Notes: generated from the letters alone by a model not told the origin. A DNA stretch of 64,000 nucleotides from Pseudorhodoplanes sp. (GCA_019187085.1 JABARS010000004.1:124001-188000), one strand, 5' to 3'; positions 8,714-19,837 are shown, numbered from the stretch's first letter. Translations and numbers: made by a program.

Positions 8714-9413
8714 ATGCTATGCCGGGCGTGGCGTCCGCGTCCGGCATCCTCCTCAGGTCGGCGTGACCGCGCGGCGCGTTGAGCGGGTTGGCGATGCCCG
8801 CCGCCGCCAGCGCCTTTTCCAGCGCGGCGATGTTTTCGAACAGGCGGCCGGTGGTGAGCTGGAGGAAGTAAAATCCGAATTTCGGATTCTGATAATAGAT
8901 CTGGCGGAAGCGGTCGTAATCGAGCCGCAGCACCGTGCCGGCCTCTTTGCACACGAGCGACTGCGTGCGCACGCCGCCCGGCGCGAGCAGACCGAGTTCG
9001 CCGACCATGGCGCCCGCGCCAAGCTCAATGGCCGATTCCGGCAGCAGGAAGCGGCCGGACTCGATCAGGTACATCGCGTTCGCCAGCTCGTCCTTGCGGA
9101 ACAGCGTCTCCCCGGCTGCGATCCCTTGGCTCACCGTGTAGGGCCGCAGGATGCTTGTGTCGAATTCGGCATTGACCGCCGCCGCTTTCGTACCGCGCAC
9201 CAGCAGCATCATTTCCGCGAGGCGATAGGAGTTCAGCGGCAGCAGGATGCAGTTGAGCAGAAGTGTCGGATAGACGCCCGCCAGCAGGCCATAGCCGATG
9301 AACAGGACGTTGGTCGCTACGGCGAACATGCGCAGCGGGATCATCGTGCGCATCAGGTAGACACCGATATTCACCGCGACGGCGGCGTAGCCGATGAGTT
9401 CAACGGCGCTCAT
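8631..9413 (-). CDS. Membrane-anchored cyclic-nucleotide-binding protein, Popeye-like architecture (paralogue 2)
   Basis: 260 residues from the ATG at 9413. Three N-terminal helices (about 5-70) and a CNB domain with VGELGLLAPGGVRTQS parallel the gene at 6201-6842 almost block for block (MIPLRM/MVPLRL, FLQLTTGRLFEN/FLQLASRRLFEN). After the homologous end (LEKALAAAG) it runs on about 50 residues of low-complexity tail, part of it antisense to the last 83 bases of sod. That tail may come from loss of an earlier stop. The ATG was chosen because homology begins there; upstream frame has no family resemblance. Confidence 0.8.
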   Translation of the reverse strand: MSAVELIGYAAVAVNIGVYLMRTMIPLRMFAVATNVLFIGYGLLAGVYPTLLLNCILLPLNSYRLAEMMLLVRGTKAAAVNAEFDTSILRPYTVSQGIAAGETLFRKDELANAMYLIESGRFLLPESAIELGAGAMVGELGLLAPGGVRTQSLVCKEAGTVLRLDYDRFRQIYYQNPKFGFYFLQLTTGRLFENIAALEKALAAAGIANPLNAPRGHADLRRMPDADATPGIAFRSSVSPPSQRHSARQSCPNRARSTTP

Positions 9414-9591
9414 GTCATCCTCGGAAGCGGCTGATGGGCGATCGCATTGCGGCAGGAGGTGTATTGTTATCCGATCGCCGCGCGTCGGCAAAGGAGCCGA
9501 ACGCCGGCCGGGGGCATTGCCATGCAGCAATAGCGGACTTGGCTCCTTCGCGCTTGTTGCGCGCTCACGGGTCTCGCGGTTGAATGAGGAC

Positions 9592-10284
9592 ATGAAAGCG
9601 CCCCTGCACGTGCCCACGATCGCTGCCGGCATGATCGGTGCAGTGCTCGGGTTTCTCGCGGCCCTGATGCTGCTGGCGCTGGTCGGGTTCGGCAATCCGA
9701 TGGATCCGATCGCCTCCGGCATTCTGGCGCTGGCGGTGATCGCCCCGCTCGGCGCGCTGGCTGGTTTGATCGTTGCGGTGAAAGTCGCGACGGCGATGCG
9801 CGGCGAGGGCGCGGCCGGCGGGTTTACCCGCAACGCGGTTGCTGCGCTCGTCGCCGTCGTCGCCTCCACCGGCGTGATCGGCGGTCTCGTGACCTATTAT
9901 TACGTGGCGACCGCGACGCCCTGGCTCAATCCGAAGGGCGGCAATCCGCTGCTGCTGTTCGAGGTCCGGCTTCCTTCGGGCGCGCCGCCGCCCTCGTCGG
10001 CAGACGACATCCGGATCGACCTGCAGACCGACCTGAACGCCATGCCGGGCAAGGTAGACGCGCTTCGCCGCGACGATGACCGGGCACTGATCGCCGGCCA
10101 TGTCGAGCTTGCCTACCGCACGCCCTACCGGCAGGTGGAAATCAAGATCGCCGGTCAGCCGGAGCGGGTCTTTCCGCTCAGGCTCTCCGACCGGGCGCCG
10201 CATGCGCGCGCGTTCGGTGCCTGGCAGAAGGAAGCCGACGGCAGCGAAATCCGCTACCGGCCGAAATGGCCGGGGCAGGAGTGA
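9592..10284 (+). CDS. Hypothetical membrane protein
   Basis: 230 residues. Three membrane helices fall at about 8-35, 42-62 and 80-103, followed by an extracytoplasmic domain of about 125 residues rich in beta strands (LLLFEVRLPSGAPPP, HVELAYRTPYRQVEIKIAG). I do not recognise the family. The ATG was chosen because the hydrophobic helix follows immediately; the longer frame upstream overlaps the divergent CNB gene start and has Arg/Ser-rich non-protein-like composition. It stands alone between convergent and divergent neighbours. Confidence 0.7.
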   Translation: MKAPLHVPTIAAGMIGAVLGFLAALMLLALVGFGNPMDPIASGILALAVIAPLGALAGLIVAVKVATAMRGEGAAGGFTRNAVAALVAVVASTGVIGGLVTYYYVATATPWLNPKGGNPLLLFEVRLPSGAPPPSSADDIRIDLQTDLNAMPGKVDALRRDDDRALIAGHVELAYRTPYRQVEIKIAGQPERVFPLRLSDRAPHARAFGAWQKEADGSEIRYRPKWPGQE

Positions 10285-10344
10285 AGCACTCGTCCGACGA
10301 AGCCGCGTCCTTCATCTCTCGGGTTTGCGTCATTTCGGTTTGCA

Positions 10345-10671
10345 TCATCGGCCGCAATTCCACTGCAGGCCGATCGGCGTCGAGGTCCAGCACGGGCCGA
10401 AGCTGCCGCCGTTGTAGCGGCCGCGGAAGAAACCGGGCTCGCCGTAGCCGTAGAGCAGGCGGCCGTCCCAGGTGTAATAGCGCCATTCCGGCCGCTGCCT
10501 GTCGCGCAGGCGTTCGCGCGCGGTGCGCGGATAACCGGGCAGGAAGCCGTAGCCCTTCCCGACGTGCTTTTTCACCGTGATCTTCGCCGGCTTCTTTTTG
10601 GTCGCCGCCAGCGCGTCGTGCGCGGCGACGGGCATCAGCAGCGAGACAGCGAGGAGCATGCGGACGATCAT
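10345..10671 (-). CDS. Small exported protein of unknown function
   Basis: 108 residues with a signal peptide (MIVRMLLAVSLLMPVAAHDALAA). A Lys-rich linker is followed by a Tyr/Gly/Trp-rich C-terminal half (GYGFLPGY, WRYYTWDGRLLYGYGEPGF, GPCWTSTPIG). Two cysteines in the tail (GPC and WNC) could form a disulfide. I recall similar small proteins in Bradyrhizobium relatives but know no function. The start ATG at 10671 was chosen for the signal peptide; the longer frame runs through a repeat-like stretch. Confidence 0.65.
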   Translation of the reverse strand: MIVRMLLAVSLLMPVAAHDALAATKKKPAKITVKKHVGKGYGFLPGYPRTARERLRDRQRPEWRYYTWDGRLLYGYGEPGFFRGRYNGGSFGPCWTSTPIGLQWNCGR

Positions 10672-10821
10672 TGCGGGCCCCGGATTTCCTTTGACCGTCA
10701 TGCCTGCAGCCTGTGTTCGAAGCAAGGCGTGGTTTGCAGCCGGGGTCGTGCGAGAGTGAAATCCGGATGAAGGGATCCGGCTTTCGCTGCGCTCCAGCCG
10801 GGCGACGTTGATCGAGAAACA

Positions 10822-10847
10822 AAAGGGGCCGCACGGGCGGCCCCTTT
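10822..10847 (-). terminator. Intrinsic terminator of groESL
   Basis: Perfect 11-bp stem AAAGGGGCCGC / GCGGCCCCTTT with an ACGG loop; on the minus strand it is followed by TTGTTTC. It lies 25 bases after the groEL stop codon. Confidence 0.75.
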
Positions 10848-10871
10848 CGCAGTTCACACAGTGCGGCTGGA

Positions 10872-12636
<1,765 letters not shown>

Positions 12637-12648
12637 ATCGGCGCGCGC

Positions 12649-12963
12649 TTACGCGGCCTTCTTGCTGGCGACGCTGCCTTCCAGCACGCCCATGATGTCG
12701 CTCTCCTTCATGATGAGATATTCGACACCATCGATCTTCACTTCGGTTCCCGACCACTTGCCGAACAGGATGATGTCCTTCGGCTTCACATCGATCGGAA
12801 TGAGCTTGCCGTGCTCGTCACGGCCACCCGGTCCGACGGCGACCACTTCGCCCTGCTGCGGCTTCTCCTTGGCGGTATCGGGAATGATGATGCCACCAGC
12901 CGTCTTCTCGTCGGCTTCGATGCGCTTGACGACGACACGGTCGTGAAGCGGACGGAACTTCAT
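12649..12963 (-). CDS. groES: Co-chaperonin GroES
   Basis: 104 residues starting [34 protein letters not shown], the textbook GroES N-terminus with the mobile loop at about 17-34. The ribosome binding site AGGAGG lies seven bases upstream. First gene of groESL; a CIRCE element is about 120 bases upstream, so repression by HrcA is likely. Confidence 0.98.
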   Translation of the reverse strand: MKFRPLHDRVVVKRIEADEKTAGGIIIPDTAKEKPQQGEVVAVGPGGRDEHGKLIPIDVKPKDIILFGKWSGTEVKIDGVEYLIMKESDIMGVLEGSVASKKAA

Positions 12964-13083
12964 GGGGACCTCCTAAACATCTGATGATCTTGAGGTTTTG
13001 AAAAGAGAACCGGACATCGGATCTGGTTCCAGACCGCGATTTAAGAGCGGTCCTTTTCGGTGCAAGGGGTTTGCCCGAAATTT

Positions 13084-13110
13084 TTGGCACTCGTCAAGGG
13101 CGACTGCCAG
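13084..13110 (-). promoter_or_regulatory. CIRCE element (HrcA operator) of groESL
   Basis: TTGGCACTC (13084-13092), nine-base spacer, GACTGCCAG (13102-13110). The left arm matches the CIRCE consensus TTAGCACTC at 8 of 9 positions and the right arm matches GAGTGCTAA at 6 of 9. The two arms are complementary at 7 of 9. The minus-strand spacer contains CTTGAC, which could serve as the -35 box of the groESL promoter. Confidence 0.75.
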
Positions 13111-13130
13111 TGGCGAAGCGTCCAAGGTTA

Positions 13131-13540
13131 ACCGGCGCATGTCCGCGGAGGCGCGCGCCGGCGCCCGTATTCTTTGGACGGCGCCGGATACGCCGGATTT
13201 TCCTTTTCCCTCAATGTATTGAGGGAGGGGAGCGCCGCAAGGCGTCTCCATCGGGACCGCGCTCGGCGAGCGCGGCGCGCGCCTTGCGGGCACGCACGCC
13301 TTTCGGCGCTCCACCGCGGCGTTCTTATTCCGGCGTCGGGCCGCGCTTTCGTTTGGGTATTTCAGCCCGAACCGTCAGCCGGCTCCCGGCAGGGACTCCT
13401 AGTGGTCCCGGGCGGTGCCCCGACGCCGCCCGGGTGCGGACTTACGAGGTCCACCCGCGGGCGCCGCGCCCATTCCGCCATCAGCACGTCTCTAGATGAC
13501 GCCCCTTGGTGAATGGGCGATAGGAATATATTCAAGAGCG
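13131..13540. other. Hairpin-rich non-coding block between groESL and usg
   Basis: The 597 bases between CIRCE and usg hold no convincing gene; the reading frames present are Arg/Ser/Pro-rich and overlap one another. Several strong hairpins are visible: CCGGCGCC/GGCGCCGG near 13157-13186, CCCTCAA/TTGAGGG at 13207-13224, GCAA- and TTTC-loop hairpins around 13231-13310, and CCGGGCGG/CCGCCCGG near 13408-13433. I checked for tmRNA tag, RNase P and SRP motifs and found none. It could be an unannotated structured RNA; strand is undecided. Confidence 0.35.
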
Positions 13541-13764
13541 GCCAATATGTCAATCCGTACGTCAATTATTCTCGCTTTAGAATTTCCTGCGCGTCGCGTG
13601 ACAGACCAAACGAATATGCACGGAATTGGCTGATCGGCGCTCTGTCAGCACTCTTCTCGGAATGCTGATAATGCATTGATTTTAGGAACAAAATTTACTT
13701 TTTTGGCTTGTCATGGGACGTCCGGATCAGAAAACTGAAGCGGCAATCTGAACCGAGGGTTCGC

Positions 13765-14034
13765 ATGATCTCCAAGGACTTCAAGCGTCAGGTGGAAGGT
13801 TATGGGCTGACCACCGCGCAGATTTTGTACCGCCGCCCCGACCATCCCTGGCTGCTGCAAACCTATGTCTGGCAGGAATACGATCTGTGCCCGGACTTCC
13901 CCGAGCTGAACGGCTTCCTGCGCTTCTGGCAGAAATCCATCGAGGGGGCGCTGCATTCGATCATGGTCGCCCATTCCCGCCTGATCCGGCCCGCAGAGAT
14001 CAAGGCGGTGGACGGGGTCTTCCGCCTCCACTGA
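13765..14034 (+). CDS. usg: Usg family protein
   Basis: 89 residues with the family signature KDFKRQVEGYGLTTAQILYRRPDHPWLLQTYVWQEYDL. Usg proteins are small, cytosolic and restricted to alphaproteobacteria; function is unknown. The ATG at 13765 matches the usual family start; an upstream ATG in frame at 13708 would add 19 residues with no family resemblance. The upstream 80 bases are unusually AT-rich and probably contain the promoter. Confidence 0.88.
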   Translation: MISKDFKRQVEGYGLTTAQILYRRPDHPWLLQTYVWQEYDLCPDFPELNGFLRFWQKSIEGALHSIMVAHSRLIRPAEIKAVDGVFRLH

Positions 14035-14110
14035 GGCGGTTGCGGCGCGCGAGGTTTGCGGTTTGCGGGGCGGGCGTGAGGCGGCTACGGCGTTCAGGTT
14101 CATTCGGGAT

Positions 14111-14151
14111 CGTCATGCGCGGGCTTGACCCGCGCATCCATCGAAATGACG
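14111..14151. repeat. Interspersed palindrome (ATGCGCGGG / CCCGCGCAT)
   Basis: Arms ATGCGCGGG (14115-14123) and CCCGCGCAT (14129-14137) around CTTGA, with outer GTCAT/ATGAC pairing. It lies downstream of usg, before the convergent REC-EAL gene. A diverged relative with the core GCGCGGGCTTGACC is at 58223-58255 after folE. Confidence 0.65.
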
Positions 14152-14219
14152 AACTGATGATCCACTCGGCGCGCTGGGGCAGGCTGGCCTGCGCGCCTCT
14201 TTTGAACCGATGGCGTGCC

Positions 14220-15431
14220 TTACTGAGGCGGCAAGAGGCGGGAGCGGCGCTGCGCCTCGCGGGCGAATTTCTGTGCGGTCATCGGCTTTGCGAACAGCGG
14301 TCCCTGGACGTGATCGAAGCCGATCTCGCGGACGGCGTGGAAATCGTCCTGCGTCTCGATGCCCTGCGCCACGGCGCGCGCGCCGAAGCCGTCGGCGAGC
14401 TCGAATATCTGGCGGCAGACATAGCGCTTGAGCCGTTCGCCCGCGCAGCCGCAGACGAACTGCCGGTCGCACTGGATCTCCACGAACGGAAAATCGTTCT
14501 GCCCGACAAGGAGCGGCCATTCCTCGCCGAGGCCGGCGATCGACAGGCCGATATTGTGGGCGCGCAGCCGCCGCGCGATCGACTTGGCCTCCGCAAGGTC
14601 GTGCACGACGGCGTCCGCGTTGAGTTCGACGATCAGTCCGTCGAACGCCGGATGCTCCGGCAACAGCCGGGCCAGGCTGTCGAGCGCGGCCAGGTGGAGC
14701 ACCAGCGGCATCTGGAGATTGACGGCGATCTCGACCGGGCAATGCTCGGCCGCGAAATAATGCCAGTCCTCGCAGAGGCGCGCGAGGATGAATTCGCACA
14801 GGGCCCCGGCATGCACGCCGCCGTCGGCGGGCTTGAAGCCGGCCGGCGGCATGATGCCCCAGGAGGGATGGCGCAGGCGCATCAGCGCTTCGGCGCCGCT
14901 CAGACGCAGCGTTTCGGCGTCGATCCTGGGCTGGTAGCACAATTCGAGATAGCCGATGGCCAGCGCCTCGCGCACGTCGATCGCCGGATGCGGCGGCAAT
15001 TCGTGCGGGATGAAGGCGGCGACGGCGTTGCGCAGGCTCGCGTCGTTGAACGGCGCCGGCAGCACCGGAAGCATGTCGAGGCCGAGCGTCGTGCCGAGTT
15101 CGTGCAGGGCGTCGGTCAGCGGCGCGGTGGCGGTGCCGAACAGCAGGACCTGCCCGGCGAATTTCCGCATCGCCAGCAGCATCAGCATGTCGCGGCCCTG
15201 CGGATCGCCCGAGCGCGTTCCGACCAAAACGAGATCGGGAAGCAGTGTGTCGAGCGCGAGCTCAAGCTCGCCCGGCACGGCGCAGCCGCTGGCGATGAAA
15301 TGCAGTTCCTCGAGACAGTCGCACATGAACTGGCGCACGTGCGGCTTGTCGTCGACGATCAGCGCGCGCGGAACGATCTTGCGGCGTCCGAACGCCGAAG
15401 GCTGGATCGTGTCGAGAGCTTCCTCGTTCAT
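14220..15431 (-). CDS. REC-EAL protein with degenerate active sites
   Basis: 403 residues: a receiver-like domain at about 20-140 and an EAL domain at about 150-390. The receiver keeps VDD (26-28), but the expected phosphoacceptor after PDLVLV is Gly71 and the conserved Lys before PF is replaced by Ala126. The EAL domain keeps GAEALMR (179-185), Asn238, Glu269 and Gln376. However, the DDFG metal-binding pair is Ala299-Gly300, the KID lysine is replaced (IQCDRQF), and AEGVE reads AQGIE. It is therefore probably an inactive c-di-GMP receptor or protein scaffold rather than a phosphodiesterase. Confidence 0.87.
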   Translation of the reverse strand: MNEEALDTIQPSAFGRRKIVPRALIVDDKPHVRQFMCDCLEELHFIASGCAVPGELELALDTLLPDLVLVGTRSGDPQGRDMLMLLAMRKFAGQVLLFGTATAPLTDALHELGTTLGLDMLPVLPAPFNDASLRNAVAAFIPHELPPHPAIDVREALAIGYLELCYQPRIDAETLRLSGAEALMRLRHPSWGIMPPAGFKPADGGVHAGALCEFILARLCEDWHYFAAEHCPVEIAVNLQMPLVLHLAALDSLARLLPEHPAFDGLIVELNADAVVHDLAEAKSIARRLRAHNIGLSIAGLGEEWPLLVGQNDFPFVEIQCDRQFVCGCAGERLKRYVCRQIFELADGFGARAVAQGIETQDDFHAVREIGFDHVQGPLFAKPMTAQKFAREAQRRSRLLPPQ

Positions 15432-15744
15432 GGCGCCACCCTGCAGAATCCGGCAGGCGCTTGTCTATGGAGGAGGGGGCTCGAAAGTATGAAAGCGGGT
15501 GCCGCTGTTCACCGTCATCTGCGGACAGAGTTAACCTGCACAATGACGATAAAATTTGAGAAGTCGCGGAGGGCGCTTTTCACCGGCTGCGCGCATGCCC
15601 GCGCGCGAATCCGGCAACCAGCGCGATGGTGTTTCAAATTGCGCCAGCCGGCTTTCACGAGGACCGGCTGTGCATTTCATGGGCATTGCAGGTGGATGAG
15701 GCCGCCAGACGAGGCTGTGCGTCTGCACCGGCGCCGCAAACGTT
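15432..15744. other. Intergenic region without recognisable gene
   Basis: 313 bases between the REC-EAL start and the stop of the SDR gene. It must hold the REC-EAL promoter. I see no RNA gene, no strong terminator and no repeat; frames crossing it are short or shadow-like. Confidence 0.5.
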
Positions 15745-16500
15745 TCATCCGCGTCCGACGAACGGCATCTTGGTCGCCATCACGGTCATGAACAGGACGT
15801 TGGAATCGAGCGGCAGGCCCGCCATGTAGCTCACCGCGCGTCCGACATCCTCGGCCGGCATGCGCGGCTCGATCATCTTCTGGCCGTTGGGCTGCAGCAC
15901 GCCGTCGCCCTCGACCATGCGGTCGGTCATCGGCGTTGCGGCATTGCCGATGTCGATCTGCCCGCAGGCGATGTCGTAGGCGCGCCCGTCGAGCGCGGTG
16001 CATTTGGTCAGGCCGGTGATGGCGTGCTTGGTCGAGGTATAGGCGGCGGAGAAGGGGCGCGGCGCATGCGCGGAGATCGAGCCGTTATTGATGATGCGGC
16101 CGCCGCGCGGTGTCTGCGCCTTCATGATCTTGAAGGCTTCCTGGGTGGCCACGAAACAGGCGGTGAGGTTGGTGTCGACCACCTGCTGCCACTTGGCGAG
16201 GTCGAGGTCCTCGAGCGGCACCGGCGGCGCGCCCATGCCGGCATTGTTGAAAAGCACGTCGAGCCGCCCGAACGTCTCTTTGGTCTTTGCAAACAGCGCC
16301 CTGATCTGGGCCGGGTCCGACACGTCGGTCGGCGCGACGAGACTCCTGGCGGGCGCGCCTTCTTTCGCCACCGCCTCGAGCGGCTCCTTGCGACGCCCGG
16401 CGAGCACCACCGCGAAGCCGTCCTTCATCAGCGCCAGCGCCGCCGCGCGGCCGACGCCCGTGCCCGCTCCGGTGACGATCGCGATCTTCTGCATGGCCAT
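15745..16500 (-). CDS. SDR-family oxidoreductase
   Basis: 251 residues, classical short-chain dehydrogenase length. The cofactor motif [10 protein letters not shown] is at about 10-19 and LFNNAGMGA at about 86. The catalytic Ser/Tyr/Lys lie in [20 protein letters not shown] (YxxxK). The Arg after the glycine-rich loop (AGRRKEPL) favours NADP(H). Substrate not inferable. It stands alone between a REC-EAL and a GGDEF-EAL gene. Confidence 0.9.
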   Translation of the reverse strand: MAMQKIAIVTGAGTGVGRAAALALMKDGFAVVLAGRRKEPLEAVAKEGAPARSLVAPTDVSDPAQIRALFAKTKETFGRLDVLFNNAGMGAPPVPLEDLDLAKWQQVVDTNLTACFVATQEAFKIMKAQTPRGGRIINNGSISAHAPRPFSAAYTSTKHAITGLTKCTALDGRAYDIACGQIDIGNAATPMTDRMVEGDGVLQPNGQKMIEPRMPAEDVGRAVSYMAGLPLDSNVLFMTVMATKMPFVGRG

Positions 16501-16654
16501 GCGGCTCCCCCGTTTGCGTGTTTTTCGGCGCGCATCCTGACCGGTGGGCAGACGAACGGCAACGGCTTTCGTTTGGGCCGTCCATGCGGCCCGCGCAGGG
16601 CTTGTGGGGAAGAAGCCTTGCAGAGAGAAGGCTTGCGGGAAGGAGGTTTGCCGA

Positions 16655-18949
16655 TCAGCCGACGACGGCGGCGGCGTCGCTCTCGATGCTGCGCCAGGCG
16701 GCGGGCGCGGCGATGCGCGCGCTGATCAAGGCCGGGGAGCCGGGCTTGCCGAACCGGTAGCCCTGCATGGAATGCACGCCGGCGGCGCGCAGGAACAGAT
16801 GCTGCTCGGCGGTCTCCACGCCCTCGGCGGTGACTTTCATGCCAAGGCCGCGGCCAAGGCCCACGATCGCGTGTACGATCGCGGCGGCGTCCGGCGCGCG
16901 CTCGATCGAGCGCACGAACGAGCGATCGATCTTGAGCTTGTCGAAGGGGAAGCGGCGCAGATAGGCGAGCGACGAATAGCCGGTGCCGAAATCGTCGAGC
17001 GCGAGCAGCACGCCGATCGCCTTGAGGCGGTGGATGGCGACCTCGGCGGTCTCGACATTGCCGAGCAGCGTGCTCTCGGTCAGTTCCAGCTCCAGCCGGC
17101 GCGGGTCGAGGTCGGTTTCGGTGAGGATACGCTCGACCACGTCGACGAAATCCAGGCGACGGAACTGCAGCGGCGAGACATTGACCGAGACCGTGATGTC
17201 CGGCCACATCTTGGCTTCCTCGCAGGCGCGGCGCAGCACCCATTCGCCGAGCTCGATGATCAGGCCGGAATGCTCGGCGATCGGGATGAACTTGGCCGGC
17301 TCGATATTGCCGCGCTCCGGATGTGGCCAGCGGCACAGCGCCTCGACGCCCACGATCCGCTCGCCGCTGGCATTGACGATCGGCTGGTAGTGCACCTGCA
17401 ATTCGCCGCACTCGATCGCGCGCCGCAGGTCGTTCTCCAGGAGCTTGCGGTTGGAGAGGTCGGCGTCCATCGCTGCATCGTAGATGCAGGCGCGGTTGCG
17501 GCCCTCGTTCTTGGCGCGGTAGAGCGCCATGTCGGCATAGCGCATGATGTCGGCGGCGCGGCCGTAGTCGGTGCGCTGGTCGATGACGGCGATGCCGATG
17601 CTGGCGCCGATCACGATGTTATGGCCGTTGATCGCGTAGGGCGCGCAGAGCGAGGCGATGATGCGGTCGGCGGTGCGCTGCAGCGTCAGCGTGTCGGTGC
17701 CGAGATTGGAGATGACCGCGAACTCGTCGCCGCCCAGGCGCGCCACGAGATCCTCCTCGCGCAGTGTGCCGCGCAGACGCAGCGTCACGTTGCGGATCAG
17801 CTCGTCGCCGACCGGATGGCCGAGCGTGTCGTTGACGTCCTTGAAATGGTCGAGATCGATATAGAACACCGCCGCCGGCGCGCCGCCGTTCTGGATGTCG
17901 CGGATCAGCGCCTCTAGCCGATCGCTGAAATAGTTGCGGTTCGGCAAGCCCGACAGCGAGTCGTGCATGGCCAGATAGCGCATGCTGCTCTCGTTGGCGG
18001 CGAGCGTGGCGGTGGTGCGGCGCATGTAGCCGAAGACGATGGCTGCCAGCAGCGCAAAGCCGGCCAGCGCGACCACGATGAAGGGGACGACACTTTGCGC
18101 GACCTCGGCGCCGGGCTGGCGCGGCGTCCAGGCCAGCCGCGCGAGCGAGTGGCCGTAGGCGTCGGTCAGGTCGAGCGAATTGTCCCCGTCGGGGACGGGT
18201 TCGGTGCTGCCGATCTTGCGCAGGTTGGCAAGCTGCAGCCGGCCGGCGATTTCGGAAAGCACCTCCTCGTCGATGAAGCGCACGGTGAGCGCGATCGGCG
18301 CGATCTTGTTGTCGCCGCCGTCGTTGAGCCGGTCGTTGGGTAATACGAGCACGGCGGCGACGACCGCGGGGCGGCCGAGGAATTGCTGGATGAGGGAGAC
18401 GCGGGTGCCGAATTTCGGATCGTCCTTCTGGCGCAGGCTCGCGACCCGCACCGCCTTTTCCGGCGTGTTGCCGGTGCGGCCGCGCACGAAATTCAGCGTC
18501 GGCGCCAGTTCCGGCAGGATCGAGTTGAACCAGCGCGGGTCGACGCTGGAATGGCCGAGCAGGGCATAGATCAGCTTGTCGGAGGAATTGGCGACAAAGA
18601 CGAAGTCGTGATCGAAAAACTGGTTGAGCCACAGGCCGAGACGGCGCTGGATCCATTCCTCGTCCGGCGTCAGCGTGATGCTGCGATAGGCCTGTGCGGT
18701 CGAGGCGACGCTTTCCAGTTCGCGCAGGATGCGCTCGCCATGGTCGGCGATCGAGCGGGTGAGCAGGTTACGTTCATGGTCGAGCGCGACCTCGTCGGCG
18801 CGGCGCGCGGAGGTGAGCACGGCGACGACGATGCACACGATGGCCACGACGACGACGATCGTGATGGGGGCGACAAGGCTCAGTCGGACACGATCCCAAT
18901 TGCGTGCCGGAACGGTCGTGTCGATTCGCGCGCGCGCTTCCGCGGTCAC
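16655..18949 (-). CDS. Membrane-bound diguanylate cyclase/phosphodiesterase (CHASE4-like, GGDEF, EAL)
   Basis: About 764 residues from a GTG preceded by AAGGGG; a TTG at 19006 would add 19 residues. A membrane helix near the N-terminus ([19 protein letters not shown]) precedes a periplasmic CHASE4-like sensor of about 200 residues and a second helix ([17 protein letters not shown]). The GGDEF domain carries an intact [11 protein letters not shown], and the EAL domain has [25 protein letters not shown] and AEGVET. Both catalytic halves look functional, so it can make and break c-di-GMP. The C-terminal 25 residues are low-complexity. Confidence 0.92.
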   Translation of the reverse strand: MTAEARARIDTTVPARNWDRVRLSLVAPITIVVVVAIVCIVVAVLTSARRADEVALDHERNLLTRSIADHGERILRELESVASTAQAYRSITLTPDEEWIQRRLGLWLNQFFDHDFVFVANSSDKLIYALLGHSSVDPRWFNSILPELAPTLNFVRGRTGNTPEKAVRVASLRQKDDPKFGTRVSLIQQFLGRPAVVAAVLVLPNDRLNDGGDNKIAPIALTVRFIDEEVLSEIAGRLQLANLRKIGSTEPVPDGDNSLDLTDAYGHSLARLAWTPRQPGAEVAQSVVPFIVVALAGFALLAAIVFGYMRRTTATLAANESSMRYLAMHDSLSGLPNRNYFSDRLEALIRDIQNGGAPAAVFYIDLDHFKDVNDTLGHPVGDELIRNVTLRLRGTLREEDLVARLGGDEFAVISNLGTDTLTLQRTADRIIASLCAPYAINGHNIVIGASIGIAVIDQRTDYGRAADIMRYADMALYRAKNEGRNRACIYDAAMDADLSNRKLLENDLRRAIECGELQVHYQPIVNASGERIVGVEALCRWPHPERGNIEPAKFIPIAEHSGLIIELGEWVLRRACEEAKMWPDITVSVNVSPLQFRRLDFVDVVERILTETDLDPRRLELELTESTLLGNVETAEVAIHRLKAIGVLLALDDFGTGYSSLAYLRRFPFDKLKIDRSFVRSIERAPDAAAIVHAIVGLGRGLGMKVTAEGVETAEQHLFLRAAGVHSMQGYRFGKPGSPALISARIAAPAAWRSIESDAAAVVG

Positions 18950-19093
18950 CTGCGGCCCCTTGAAGGTGAATTCTGGGGCCGGGAAAATAGGTAATAAAGC
19001 TTGCAAATGGCTTGAAGATGGCCGCGGTGTGGGCGCTCAAGGACACGCCGCAGCTATTTCGGACATCGTCGTTAATGGTCCGTAAAGGCCGGT

Positions 19094-19837
19094 TCAGCGG
19101 CCGGCATAGGGCGGACGCGGGATCGCCATGTGCGCGGCGCGCAGCGCCGCCGACCAGCGCTCGCGCAAATCGTGGAAATAGGGCTCGCCCGGCTCGATGC
19201 GGAACGTCAGGTCGGCGTCCCAGCAATCGCGGCGCGCCGTCATGATGTCGATCGGCATCCCGACGCCGAGATTGGAGCGCATGGTGGAGTCCATCGAGAT
19301 CAGGCCGATCTTGAGCGCGTCGTACAGCTCGGTGTCGAACGTCACCGCGCGGTCGAGCACCGGCTTGCCGTACTTGTGCTCGCCGATCTGCAGGTAGGGC
19401 GTGTCGGTCGTGCATTCAATGAAATTGCCGGCCGAATAGATGTTGAACAGGCGCAGCCGCCCGCCCTTGATCTGGCCGCCGAACAGGAAGGCGACGTCGA
19501 ACTTCACGTCCGAGGCTGCGAGCGCGATCGCCTCGGTGTCGTGGATGTGGCGGATCATCCGCCCGATGCGCAGCGCGGCCTGGAACATGGTCGGCGCGTT
19601 CATCAGCGTCTCGACTTCGCCGGTCTCCTTGTTCTCGAAGCCCTCGTTGAGCATGGAGACGACCGACTGGCTGATCGACAGATTGCCGGCGGAGGCGAGC
19701 GCCATGATCCGCTCGCCCGGCTGCTTGAAGACATGCAGCTTGCGGAACGTCGACACGTTGTCGAGGCCGGCATTGGTCCGTGTGTCCGCGATCATGACCA
19801 GACCTTCGCGCACCAGAATTCCGCAGCAATATGTCAT
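19094..19837 (-). CDS. Anbu proteasome-type peptidase
   Basis: 247 residues. After Met removal the chain begins with Thr (MTYCCGILV), the N-terminal nucleophile position of proteasome beta subunits. The segments LVMIADTRTNAGLDNVSTFRK and GNLSISQSVVSMLNE match the Anbu (ancestral beta-subunit, BPH) family. It is last in a four-gene minus-strand run with ATP-grasp, alpha-E and transglutaminase-like genes, the described Anbu gene set. The protein probably assembles in an open ring or spiral; substrate unknown. Confidence 0.92.
   Translation of the reverse strand: MTYCCGILVREGLVMIADTRTNAGLDNVSTFRKLHVFKQPGERIMALASAGNLSISQSVVSMLNEGFENKETGEVETLMNAPTMFQAALRIGRMIRHIHDTEAIALAASDVKFDVAFLFGGQIKGGRLRLFNIYSAGNFIECTTDTPYLQIGEHKYGKPVLDRAVTFDTELYDALKIGLISMDSTMRSNLGVGMPIDIMTARRDCWDADLTFRIEPGEPYFHDLRERWSAALRAAHMAIPRPPYAGR

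Noticed and set aside
8715-8953. Extra small gene on the minus strand after sod
   Set aside because: It is a shifted-frame shadow of the CNB paralogue 2 coding sequence.
13071-13512. Overlapping plus-strand frames of 112-142 residues upstream of usg
   Set aside because: Arg/Ser/Pro-rich translations that overlap each other in two frames and on the other strand, with hairpin-forming nucleotide sequence; treated as a non-coding structured region instead.
13131-13540. tmRNA, RNase P RNA or SRP RNA
   Set aside because: No tag-encoding GCN-AAY-GAY run, no GAGGAAAGTCC or ACAGAAA block and no SRP Alu/S-domain motif.
16518-16654. Gene in the 154-base gap between the GGDEF-EAL and SDR genes
   Set aside because: Frames are short, overlap in several phases, and show no RBS or homology.
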